DNA of 39,290 nucleotides from assembly GCF_900103955.1 (NCBI RefSeq), contig NZ_FNIL01000019.1, positions 1-39,290 on the forward strand. The letters run 5' to 3'. Positions within the stretch are counted from its first letter, which is position 1; each line of letters opens with the position of its first letter. The position numbers were made by a program, and so were the translations under genes. The DNA is from Alkalicoccus daliensis. GTDB taxonomy: Bacteria > Bacillota > Bacilli > Bacillales > Salisediminibacteriaceae. Below the pieces are notes generated by a model, which worked only from the letters and a program-made list of their open reading frames with translations, had not been told where the DNA came from and made no database searches. Below are positions 8,567 through 15,473 of this stretch, piece after piece.

Positions 8567-8591
8567 TTACCACTTTTGCTCTTACTCAAAC
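8567..8591 (-). promoter_or_regulatory. SigmaB-like promoter for the DUF2188 gene
   Basis: On the minus strand GTTTGA (8591-8586) and TGGTAA (8572-8567) are separated by 13 nt. The B. subtilis sigmaB consensus is GTTTAA-N12/15-GGGTAT. The site lies about 50 bp upstream of the ATG and mirrors the divergent site at 8605-8629. Confidence 0.5.
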
Positions 8592-8604
8592 GACTTTTTA
8601 TTAA

Positions 8605-8629
8605 GTTTACTTCTTCGTGAAATTGGTAA
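8605..8629 (+). promoter_or_regulatory. SigmaB-like promoter for the SDR gene
   Basis: GTTTAC (8605-8610), a 13-nt spacer, then TGGTAA (8624-8629) precede the SDR start by 35 bp. It shows the same -10 variant and spacer length as the opposite-strand site at 8567-8591. Confidence 0.5.
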
Positions 8630-8663
8630 TAAGTACCTTAACTACAATGAAGGAGGCAATATT

Positions 8664-9545
8664 ATGAAGTATGAAGAAATACGCAAACTGCAGACAGAAG
8701 GGCAGCCAAAGCAGCACCAGGACCGCCAGCCCGGATTTGAAGATAATGAAATGGATCCTCAGCCTGTGTATGATGATCCTGATTATAGAGGAAGCGGCAA
8801 ACTCGAAGACCGAGTAGTACTTATAACAGGCGGTGACAGCGGTATTGGAAGAGCAGTCGCTATTGCAGCTGCAAAAGAAGGCGCAAAAGTTGCTATTGCA
8901 TACTGGGATGAGCACGAGGACGCAGAAACAACGAAAAAGCTCGTCGAAGAAAAAGGCGTATCCTGCATTCTTTTTGACGGTGATCTCGCAGATGAAGAGC
9001 ACTGCCAGAAAGTCGTAAAGGAAACAGTAGATCATTTCGGCCAGCTGAACTGCCTGATTAATAACGCTGCAGAGCAGCATTTCGCAAAAGATCTGCGTGA
9101 CATTTCGAAAGAGCAGATGGAAAGAACGTTTCAATCTAATATTTATGGTCCATTCCATATTACCAAAGCTGCGCTCGATCACCTTGAGCCCGGCAGCACA
9201 ATAGTCAATTCAGTCTCTATCGTTGCGTATAAAGGAATGCCTGTATTAATGGACTATGCGGCGACAAAAGGTGCCCTCGTAGCACTGACGCGTTCGCTTT
9301 CCGAAAATTTAGTTGCAGATGGCATCCGTGTAAATGGGGTGGCTCCCGGTCCAATTTGGACACCGCTGATTCCAGCTTCCTTCCCGGAAGAACAGGTAGC
9401 TGAATTTGGAACTTCCAGTCCCATGGGACGTCCAGGACAGCCTGCAGAATTAGCTCCCGCTTATATTTTCCTGGCTTCAGACGATTCTTCCTACGTATCC
9501 GGCCAGGTAATTCATGTAAATGGCGGCCAGGTAGTAAACAGTTAA
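8664..9545 (+). CDS. SDR-family oxidoreductase, general stress protein 39-like
   Basis: The 293-residue protein has an N-terminal extension of about 45 residues (QPKQHQDRQPGFED) typical of the YdaD/YhdF/YhxC group. The classical short-chain dehydrogenase core follows: cofactor loop TGGDSGIGRAVA, NNAAEQ, catalytic Ser in NSVSIVAYKG, YAATKGAL (Tyr-xxx-Lys) and GPIWTPL. It should reduce or oxidise small carbonyl or hydroxyl substrates with NAD(P); the substrate is unknown for this group. AAGGAGG precedes ATG 8664. The B. subtilis relative YdaD (GS39) is a known sigmaB-dependent stress protein, which agrees with the sigmaB-like promoter here. It is a single-gene unit ending at a strong terminator. 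Confidence 0.9.
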   Translation: MKYEEIRKLQTEGQPKQHQDRQPGFEDNEMDPQPVYDDPDYRGSGKLEDRVVLITGGDSGIGRAVAIAAAKEGAKVAIAYWDEHEDAETTKKLVEEKGVSCILFDGDLADEEHCQKVVKETVDHFGQLNCLINNAAEQHFAKDLRDISKEQMERTFQSNIYGPFHITKAALDHLEPGSTIVNSVSIVAYKGMPVLMDYAATKGALVALTRSLSENLVADGIRVNGVAPGPIWTPLIPASFPEEQVAEFGTSSPMGRPGQPAELAPAYIFLASDDSSYVSGQVIHVNGGQVVNS

Positions 9546-9560
9546 AGCATCACTGCACAC

Positions 9561-9605
9561 AAGCAGCCCTCTTGTCAAAATGACAAGAGGGCTGCTTTAT
9601 TCATT
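9561..9605 (+). terminator. Bidirectional terminator after the SDR gene
   Basis: A perfect 17-bp stem (AAGCAGCCCTCTTGTCA and its complement, 9561-9577 / 9581-9597) with a 3-nt loop, followed by a T-rich stretch. It is shared with the converging HesB-like gene. Confidence 0.88.
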
Positions 9606-9609
9606 CATT

Positions 9610-9909
9610 TTATTCTGGTTCCGGGTAGCTGAAAGTCAGTTCCTGCTTTTCTTCATCATATTCTATCGTCAGATCATATCCGTCAAAATACCACAAATCT
9701 GCTTCTTCCACAAAAAACGTAATGCCGTCTTTTTCCGTTGTAACTCCTGATTTGATAGGAGTTTCGTGCAGGGAGAATCCTATGGAAAACCCGCTTTGTA
9801 CAGGGCTGTCTCCTCCGTATTGCGCGAAAAACTTTATTTGGTCTCCTTCATCTACTCCTACTTCTTCTTTAAACCAGGACAATGCTTGATCAGTAACTTC
9901 TAGTTTCAA
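9610..9909 (-). CDS. HesB/IscA-fold protein of the YneR type, without cysteines
   Basis: The 99-residue protein follows the HesB/YadR fold order: MKLEVTDQALSWFKEEVGV, a GDQIKFFAQYGG strand, SIGFSLHE, a GITFFVEEADLWYFDG strand and a final beta hairpin. It contains no cysteine at all, so the three Fe-S ligands of true IscA/SufA are missing, as in B. subtilis YneR. It is therefore unlikely to be an Fe-S scaffold of the normal kind. The start is TTG 9909, preceded by AGAGGTGG at good spacing. It lies 15 bp behind the ferredoxin gene, so the two are probably co-transcribed. Confidence 0.8.
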   Translation of the reverse strand: MKLEVTDQALSWFKEEVGVDEGDQIKFFAQYGGDSPVQSGFSIGFSLHETPIKSGVTTEKDGITFFVEEADLWYFDGYDLTIEYDEEKQELTFSYPEPE

Positions 9910-9924
9910 CTTTATCCACCTCTC

Positions 9925-10164
9925 TTACTTTCCCTGAAAGAATTCTTCTGCTTTTTTTAAGTAAATTTCCTGATCGGGTGCTAATTCGTGCTCATCCAGG
10001 ATAGCGTCCACCGGACAAACAACTACACATGCACCACAGTCTATGCAAACATCCGGATCAATATAAAACTGCGCTTTGCCTTCTTCAATACAATCAACCG
10101 GGCAGACATCTACACATTCGCCGGCCTTCTCACCTTCGCAAGGACTTGTAATAACAAACGCCAT
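9925..10164 (-). CDS. 7Fe-type ferredoxin [3Fe-4S][4Fe-4S]
   Basis: A 79-residue cytosolic electron carrier. Cys9, Cys17, Cys21, Cys40, Cys43, Cys46 and Cys50 match the spacing of Bacillus and Thermus 7Fe ferredoxins. In those, Cys9, Cys17 and Cys50 would hold the [3Fe-4S] cluster and Cys21, Cys40, Cys43 and Cys46 the [4Fe-4S] cluster. Cys25 is extra. Motifs ECVDVCPVDCI and YIDPDVCIDCGACVVVCPVD are diagnostic. GGAGG lies upstream of ATG 10164. It is the first gene of a probable two-gene unit with the HesB-like protein. Its redox partner cannot be read from the sequence; sulfite reductase here is the NADPH-type CysJI. Confidence 0.93.
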   Translation of the reverse strand: MAFVITSPCEGEKAGECVDVCPVDCIEEGKAQFYIDPDVCIDCGACVVVCPVDAILDEHELAPDQEIYLKKAEEFFQGK

Positions 10165-10346
10165 TTTATTACCTCCTTCTTCGGTCTCTATTAAATTCTT
10201 ATTCCTTTTTTAACTATGTTTCAAACCTCTCCCTGCATATTATATACTCGTCCTGGTATAATTATGCTGTATTTAGAAAAAGATAAAACAAGTTCGTGTA
10301 GGAACCATACATTAGACTGCTGCATTATTAGAAAGGGGGATTATTT

Positions 10347-10670
10347 ATGATTGAATTTTCCACACTGGACGAAATTGAACAGGTTATTCACAGCCAGCCG
10401 CTTGTACTGGTTTATATCTCCCGTGAAAACTGCTCCGTCTGCCATGCGCTGCTGCCACAGGTGGAATGTATACTTGAAGATTTCAAAGAAGTAACGGGTA
10501 TTTTCCTCTCTGCAGATAAATTACCTGAAGCCGCCTCCAGATTTGAAGTGCTGACTGCTCCTGCTGTTCTTTTGTATGCAGATGGAAAAGAAAAATGGCG
10601 CGGTGCCCGTTTTATTCAGCAGATGGAATTAAGACATCAGCTCACGCAGTGGACGAATGCTTTAAAGTAA
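10347..10670 (+). CDS. Thioredoxin-like protein with CSVC active site
   Basis: The 107-residue protein has the thioredoxin fold: strand PLVLVYISRE, motif ENCSVCHALLPQVE with the redox pair Cys-x-x-Cys, FLSADKLPEA, then the cis-proline region VLTAPAVLLYADGKE. There is no signal peptide, so it is cytosolic. The CSVC motif differs from CGPC of TrxA and is found in YdbP/YusE-like accessory thioredoxins; which of these it corresponds to is not certain. AAAGGGGG precedes ATG 10347. It is a single gene. A weak GGGAA/TTCCC hairpin follows at about 10686-10702. Confidence 0.85.
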   Translation: MIEFSTLDEIEQVIHSQPLVLVYISRENCSVCHALLPQVECILEDFKEVTGIFLSADKLPEAASRFEVLTAPAVLLYADGKEKWRGARFIQQMELRHQLTQWTNALK

Positions 10671-10847
10671 AAATTTTTTTTCAGGCTGGGAAATGCCTTC
10701 CCTCTTTCTTTCTGAAATAAATAATTTGTTGGGATTAATAGAAATCACGGGATGTTTTCGATATACTGGTTAAGTGACCATTTATAGTTAAAGTATTATG
10801 TATAGAAGCAATGCAGAAACGATAAATTTTGTGAAGGAGGGGTTTGA

Positions 10848-11669
10848 GTGCAAACAGAAAAGCAGCTTCAAAAAGAAGCCATGAAAATGCTGAAGGATAC
10901 GAGCCGGACATTTTATATCCCTATTACGCTGTTGAATCCGTCTCTTAAAAAAACTGTTGCCTCCGCCTACCTGTGTATGCGTGCAATCGATGAAATTGAA
11001 GACAGTGAAATACTGGATAATCAAACAAAAGCATATCTGCTTCAAGAAACAAGTAAGATGCTTCACACCACTTTTGATCCTGAAGCATTTAAAGAATTAA
11101 CTTCCCCTTACGCCTCGAAGCTGCCCGAAGTGGCCCTGCGTCTTGGAGACTGGCTGGATACCTGCCCCGAAAACTATGTTCATAAAGTAAAGGAATTTAC
11201 TTCTACGATGGCCGAAGGAATGGCTTACTGGGCAGAACACAACTGGAACATCCAGACGAAAGAAGATCTCGATGACTATACCTATTATGTGGCAGGACTC
11301 GTTGGGGTGATGCTTTCTGATATCTGGGAGTGGCACGATGGTACGAAAACAGACCGGGAGCTGGCAATTGGCTATGGACGAGGCCTCCAGGCGGTAAACA
11401 TATTACGCAATGTAGAAGAAGACAGAGAACGAGGGGTTTCCTTCATTCCTGAGGGCTGGACAATGGATGATATGTTTCAGTATGCGGAGAAGAATCTTGC
11501 ACTCGGAGACGAGTATATGAAAGACATTAATACAAAATCTATTCTGCTGTTCTGCCGGATCCCTCTTGCATTAGCTAAGAAAACGCTGAAAGCACTGCGG
11601 GACGGCAGGGAAAAAATGTCCCGGTCGGAAGTGGAAGAAACTGTAGAACAAATTAAAAACGACGCTTAA
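10848..11669 (+). CDS. Squalene/phytoene synthase family protein (YisP-like)
   Basis: The 273-residue all-helical protein belongs to the trans-isoprenyl head-to-head synthase family. The first Asp-rich motif is RAIDEIED (Asp48, Asp52). The second, NILRNVEEDRERG, has Asn188 where most phytoene and squalene synthases have Asp, while Asp192 and the RG pair are kept. No desaturase or carotenoid gene is nearby, so it is a solo gene like B. subtilis yisP, whose product acts on farnesyl diphosphate and influences biofilms. GTG start at 10848 with AAGGAGGGG upstream. Squalene or phytoene synthesis cannot be excluded, and the Asn change makes the activity uncertain. Confidence 0.8.
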   Translation: MQTEKQLQKEAMKMLKDTSRTFYIPITLLNPSLKKTVASAYLCMRAIDEIEDSEILDNQTKAYLLQETSKMLHTTFDPEAFKELTSPYASKLPEVALRLGDWLDTCPENYVHKVKEFTSTMAEGMAYWAEHNWNIQTKEDLDDYTYYVAGLVGVMLSDIWEWHDGTKTDRELAIGYGRGLQAVNILRNVEEDRERGVSFIPEGWTMDDMFQYAEKNLALGDEYMKDINTKSILLFCRIPLALAKKTLKALRDGREKMSRSEVEETVEQIKNDA

Positions 11670-11715
11670 GATTGTGGCGGCCGAAATTTTATTATTGATA
11701 GATTTTAAATTGAAA

Positions 11716-11756
11716 GGCTGCCTGCATTGAATAAAAATGCAGGCAGCCCTTTTTTA
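11716..11756 (+). terminator. Bidirectional terminator (squalene synthase-like / pseudouridine synthase)
   Basis: A perfect 12-bp stem GGCTGCCTGCAT / ATGCAGGCAGCC (11716-11727, 11737-11748) followed by TTTTTT. It lies between convergent genes. Confidence 0.9.
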
Positions 11757-12443
11757 ATATTCATGCTGCTGTATTATGTTAAAAGCATCCCATGGATATT
11801 CCTTTGGCGGGTTCGCTTTAAACGACATCATTTCTTTTTTAACCGGATGCTCAAAGGAAAGCTCATGCGCCCAGAGCGCAATTTGTTCTCCCGGCTTATT
11901 TACACTGCTGCCATATTTTTGATCCCCATAAATAGGACATCCTATTTCTGAAAGCTGTACCCGGATTTGATGGGAGCGTCCAGTATATAACGCTACGTTT
12001 ATAAGAGCCAGCTCTCTATGAGAAGCAATCACGTTATATTCTAGCAGTGCCTTTTTTGCACCTTCCTTGCCTTTCGGTTTTACATAAACTTGATTTTTAT
12101 TTTTATCTTTCCATAAATAATGTTCCAGCCGGCCAGCATCTTTCTGCGGCTTTCCTCTTACTGCGGCGAGATATTTTTTATCAAAAGCCTGGCGTCTCAT
12201 CGCATCTGACAACCGTGAGGCTGCTTTTGAAGTTTTTGCGAAAACCATGACGCCGCCTACCGGACGATCCAGTCTGTGTACCAGTCCTAAATATACATTG
12301 CCTGGTTTCTGATATCTGACTTTAATGTCCTCCTTCAGCAGCGTAAGCATATCTTTATCTCCAGTAGCATCTTCCTGCACAGGAATGTTCACAGGCTTTT
12401 CTACGACGATCACATGGTTATCTTCATAAATAATTGGAATCAA
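11754..12443 (-). CDS. RluA-family pseudouridine synthase
   Basis: The 229-residue enzyme isomerises uridine in rRNA or tRNA. It has the RluA core: YEDNHVIVVEKPVNIPV near the start, GLVHRLDRPVGGVMVFAKT (catalytic Asp in HRLDRP, about residue 59), KKYLAAVRG, and LYTGRSHQIRVQLSEIGCP. There is no S4 domain, so it is a short stand-alone type. The start is TTG 12443 with AAAGGG upstream; no better in-frame start is seen. It is a single gene converging on the squalene synthase-like gene. The exact RNA target cannot be told from sequence. Confidence 0.92.
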   Translation of the reverse strand: MIPIIYEDNHVIVVEKPVNIPVQEDATGDKDMLTLLKEDIKVRYQKPGNVYLGLVHRLDRPVGGVMVFAKTSKAASRLSDAMRRQAFDKKYLAAVRGKPQKDAGRLEHYLWKDKNKNQVYVKPKGKEGAKKALLEYNVIASHRELALINVALYTGRSHQIRVQLSEIGCPIYGDQKYGSSVNKPGEQIALWAHELSFEHPVKKEMMSFKANPPKEYPWDAFNIIQQHEY

Positions 12444-12588
12444 TATTAACAGGCCCTTTCTTGCAGTAAATGTTTTTCAACTCATGTATTCTGAAATTAT
12501 GTGCTGCACGGACACTTAGTTAAGCTGGGTTACTGCACGCTTATATAATAACCCTCTGTCTCTTTTAAAAAATGAAAAACAAAAATTT

Positions 12589-13239
12589 TCACTCTTGATT
12601 TTTCATTTTTTCGATTCGCTTCTCCAGTGGTTCCCGCCACGCATCGGCCAGGGCCGGCACAGCAAGCAGCATTTGTGCAGCAGCCTCATTCTTTGTATCA
12701 TGATACATAATTCGGTTTGCTTCGGCTACCGTGACTTTTCTTTCGTCTGTTTCCACCCGCTCAATCTGATCTCCGGGAGCAACCGTACCTTCCTCCAGTA
12801 CCCGGAGATAATATCCGGTATATCCAGTATCCCGGAGGAGCACGGGAAATTCCTTTATGCCGTGTCTTGCTGCTAATTTATAACAAGGCTGCCGCGGCTG
12901 GGAAATCTGCACAAGTGCGTCTCCCCATGTGAAAATATCTCCAATATGAACTTTGTCTTCGGCCAGGCCTTCCACCGTGAAGTTCTCTCCGAATGCTGCT
13001 TCGGGCAGTTCAAACTGCAGTTCCTGTTTCCAGTACGGATAATGCTCTGCAGCATAGACGCAGGCTGCTTTATCTTCTCCACCGTGATTTACGGTATCGC
13101 CCTGGCCGTCTGATTCCAGTTGCAGCCTGGAAAGAAACAAAGGTTTTAATACTGGATCTTTTTTTATCCCAGTAAGAATCATTTTCCCCTGCCAGGGAAT
13201 TTCCACAGGCCTGCCGACATTCATCTGTAATATCTTCAT
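12589..13239 (-). CDS. MOSC domain protein (YiiM/YflK-like)
   Basis: The frame is open from 13263, but ATG 13239 has AGAGG at good spacing and gives MKILQMNVGRPVEIPW (216 residues). A MOSC domain spans about 15-150 with VNHGGEDKAACVYAAEHYP, AFGENFTVEG and the conserved cysteine in QPRQPCYKLA. The C-terminal helical part (about 165-216) matches the 3-alpha domain of YiiM. E. coli YiiM protects against N-hydroxylated base analogues through the molybdenum cofactor, so a similar detoxifying reductase role is likely. No molybdenum cofactor genes are in the window. It is a single gene with no clear terminator. Confidence 0.88.
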   Translation of the reverse strand: MKILQMNVGRPVEIPWQGKMILTGIKKDPVLKPLFLSRLQLESDGQGDTVNHGGEDKAACVYAAEHYPYWKQELQFELPEAAFGENFTVEGLAEDKVHIGDIFTWGDALVQISQPRQPCYKLAARHGIKEFPVLLRDTGYTGYYLRVLEEGTVAPGDQIERVETDERKVTVAEANRIMYHDTKNEAAAQMLLAVPALADAWREPLEKRIEKMKNQE

Positions 13240-13363
13240 TGTTACAACCTCTTTTCCAGACAATTTAATACGTTTATCATATCACAGCAGAGGTAAATTG
13301 ATAAAAGACGATGACGGCATTACCATAGAAGTTATATATTTGTGAATCTCTATGTACAGATTC

Positions 13364-13393
13364 CCGGCGGAAGCTTGCCGGCCGGTCTTCCGC
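13364..13393. repeat. GC-rich palindrome sharing a 14-mer with both IS flanks
   Basis: GCGGAAG (13367-13373) pairs with CTTCCGC (13387-13393) around a 13-nt GC-rich loop. The 14-mer CCGGCGGAAGCTTG at 13364-13377 also occurs exactly at 38945-38958 and, inverted, at 347-360. This suggests a dispersed REP-like repeat. It lies in a short AT-rich intergenic region. Confidence 0.6.
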
Positions 13394-13527
13394 TCTATCC
13401 AATACCTGCAGAGTTAAAACATACCTGCCCAGGCGAAATCATAGAAGCTTGGTGCTTTCCTTGTCTAAATTTCATCGTTCTTTCTGCATAGGCGGTGCCC
13501 ATTAAAACTGTAAAAGCAGGTGATATT

Positions 13528-13731
13528 TTGAGCAACCTGGAACGGGATCAATACTTAAAGTCGGTAGCTTCTTTTTTGACTGCCCAGTATGGAATAGATG
13601 ATAGAACCGCATATGAGCTGATTAAACAAGCGGAATTAAAAAAGCGGTATCATCTGAATGCTGACGACTTACTTACCGTGAATCCTAAGAAACAAGCGGA
13701 ACTTCTAATGAAGCAAGACAGAATGCAGTAA
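13528..13731 (+). CDS. Small hypothetical protein
   Basis: The frame is open from GTG 13495, but TTG 13528 has AGGTGA six bases upstream and is the likelier start. It gives MSNLERDQYLKSVASFLTAQ... (67 residues). The product is charged and predicted all-helical, with a Lys/Glu-rich middle (ELIKQAELKKRYH) and no cysteine, signal or membrane segment. I do not recognise the family. It stands alone between the MOSC and DegV genes, and no terminator is visible. Confidence 0.55.
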   Translation: MSNLERDQYLKSVASFLTAQYGIDDRTAYELIKQAELKKRYHLNADDLLTVNPKKQAELLMKQDRMQ

Positions 13732-13913
13732 CAGGACACCCACAATTAGCAGAAGTTAATTTCAGGTCATCCATTAAAAAATAACACTGTATATTCAGCT
13801 CCTCCTCTTTTAAAAAGCACTGTTAATGATCATAGTTTATAGGAGAAAAATTCACTTCTACCCGGCAGGTGATGAAAGAAAGATCTCTTATATTAACATC
13901 AGTATCAGCACAC

Positions 13914-13948
13914 AAAAAAGAGAGCTGCCCCGCTGGACAGCTTCTCTC
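13914..13948 (-). terminator. Terminator after the DegV gene
   Basis: On the minus strand, arm CAGCTTCTC (plus 13938-13946) pairs with GAGAGCTG (13920-13927) with one bulge, followed by a UUUUUU run (plus 13914-13919). Confidence 0.75.
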
Positions 13949-13955
13949 ACGGGAT

Positions 13956-14822
13956 TTATTCAGATTTCACATCATCATTGTTCCAAATCAGCGCAAGTGT
14001 CCCTTCTCCTGCATGGGCCGCAATCGTAGAGCTGATTTCCCCGGTCACCACGCGCAGATCCGGAAAGTTTTCTTTTATCCTGCTCTTTAAATCTTCTGCT
14101 TTCTCCAGAACATTTCCGTGCATCACCTGTACTTCATTGAGCTTCCGTTTTTCTAATGCCTGTTCAAGCAGCTCGATCATTCGTTTGATTGCTTTTTTCT
14201 CGGAACGTACTTTCTGGAACAAATCAAACTTACCTTCATTCGTAATTCTGATAATCGGTTTTATCTGCAGTAAATTTCCTAATAGATAGGAAGTGCCGGA
14301 CATGCGTCCGCCTTTGTAAAACTGCTCCAGGCTTCCAAGCAGAATATAGCTTTCTGATTTCGGAGCGGAACTGCGAAGCTGCGTACTTATTTCTTCGACA
14401 CTTTTACCCTGTTCCTGCATTTCCATTCCTTTATGCATTAAAGTAGTAATACCGTAAGACATCGTTAATGAATCAATGACTTCGACCGGAAATCCTGAAA
14501 TTTCCTGTCCCTGTACAGCACTGGAATAAGTGCCGCTTAATTCGCTGGAAATATGAATTGATACTGCTGCATCGTATTTTTCTTTAAAAGAATCATAAAG
14601 CTCCGCAAATTTACCTGCGGAAGGCTGAGAGGTTTTAGGCACCTCTTTGTTTTCTCTAATACGTTTATATAGTTGATCTACCGTTAAATCTACACCATCT
14701 TCAAAGGTTTCTTTATTAAAGGTAATGGATAAAGGAAGTACATACACGTCCGGGTGTGCTGCTAATTCTTCTGTAATATAAGCTGTGCTGTCAGTGACCC
14801 ATGCTATCCGCTTTTCTGTCAT
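13956..14822 (-). CDS. DegV-family fatty-acid binding protein (FakB-like)
   Basis: The 288-residue protein has the DegV layout. It starts with IAWVTDSTAYITEELA (ligand-contacting TDST), followed by YVLPLSITFN, KTSQPSAGKFAELY, HISSELSGTYSSA, DSLTMSYG, GSLEQFYKGGRMSG and a C-terminal domain with VRSEKKAIKRM. DegV proteins bind one fatty acid and present it to the fatty acid kinase FakA for incorporation into phospholipid, so it is probably a FakB paralogue. FakA is not in the window. The start has GAGAGGAT before ATG 14822. It is a single gene ending at a terminator. Confidence 0.92.
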   Translation of the reverse strand: MTEKRIAWVTDSTAYITEELAAHPDVYVLPLSITFNKETFEDGVDLTVDQLYKRIRENKEVPKTSQPSAGKFAELYDSFKEKYDAAVSIHISSELSGTYSSAVQGQEISGFPVEVIDSLTMSYGITTLMHKGMEMQEQGKSVEEISTQLRSSAPKSESYILLGSLEQFYKGGRMSGTSYLLGNLLQIKPIIRITNEGKFDLFQKVRSEKKAIKRMIELLEQALEKRKLNEVQVMHGNVLEKAEDLKSRIKENFPDLRVVTGEISSTIAAHAGEGTLALIWNNDDVKSE

Positions 14823-15043
14823 AGCTATCCTCTCACTTTCTTGGTGTTTACTATAATCTCTATGTTACAACATTTTATCACCAGGTACTACTCTCAGATT
14901 CTAATTGTGTGAATTTTTTATGAAAGAAAAAAATGGAAGTTTCTAACTGACTTTTCACAAGTTGAGTTTACAGTAGAGAGTTATTATGTGTTCGCCGGCA
15001 TTGCTGTTGAGACAGCCATTTCCTGAGCGCACCGTCTCAGGCC

Positions 15044-15092
15044 AAGCGCAGAATTAATTCTTTTTAGCAAAACTTTTATTTTCAAGGCAGCC
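15044..15092 (-). repeat. Dispersed repeat of about 48 nt, copy 1
   Basis: Read on the minus strand this is GGCTGCCTTGAAAATAAAAG, then TTTTGCTAAAAAGAATTAAT, then TCTGCGCTT. It matches 19288-19337 on the plus strand with about seven substitutions and one gap. In both places it borders hairpin-rich intergenic sequence. Confidence 0.7.
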
Positions 15093-15432
15093 ATTCCAGA
15101 ATAAAAGTTCTTTGTTTACTTTTTCATTCGATAGACTGGTGATGAAGATAGAGGCCTCTTATTCTGTCATCAGCCGCAGTTATCTATATACGATGACGTA
15201 TTATCTGCTTTTAGCAGCAGGCATTCTGTTATTAGTGTGTGTATCTGTTACTAAAAAGAAGGAATCTGATTTTAAGAACACCATTTCCCTGGTTATCTGT
15301 CATTAGTAATTTCGAATCTGCTATTAACAAATAAGCACCTCAGCTGCCCTCTCCTCTTCATTCGTCCTGCCTCCTCATTTTACCAATTAGCAAGTTACCC
15401 ACAAAAGTAGTAACTTGTCATTTCCTAAACAA

Positions 15433-15472
15433 TAAAAAAGCTTCAGTCGAGTGGTTCCCGACTGAAGCTTTT
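15433..15472 (-). terminator. Terminator after ppdK
   Basis: Stem AGCTTCAGTCG / CGACTGAAGCT (15439-15449, 15459-15469) with a 9-nt loop; A/T runs flank both sides, so on the minus strand it ends in UUUUUU. Confidence 0.9.
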
Positions 15473-15473
15473 T

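Larger units (their letters stand above)
14823..15473. other. Intergenic region with repeat copy and hairpins
   Basis: No gene is supported here. It holds a hairpin CCTGAG/CTCAGG (about 15022-15041), the palindrome AGAATTAATTCT followed by a T run (15050-15065), and a 10-bp inverted repeat AACTTTTATT/AATAAAAGTT (15071-15080 / 15100-15109). It also holds a copy of the dispersed repeat at 15044-15092. A 64-codon TTG frame at 15112-15306 could encode a single-span membrane peptide but lacks a ribosome site. The 3' end carries the ppdK terminator. Confidence 0.6.

Noticed and set aside
15112-15306. 64-codon plus-strand frame with one hydrophobic segment
   Set aside because: TTG start without a ribosome site, no recognisable family, and it overlaps the hairpin-rich repeat region; listed only in the description of the gap.
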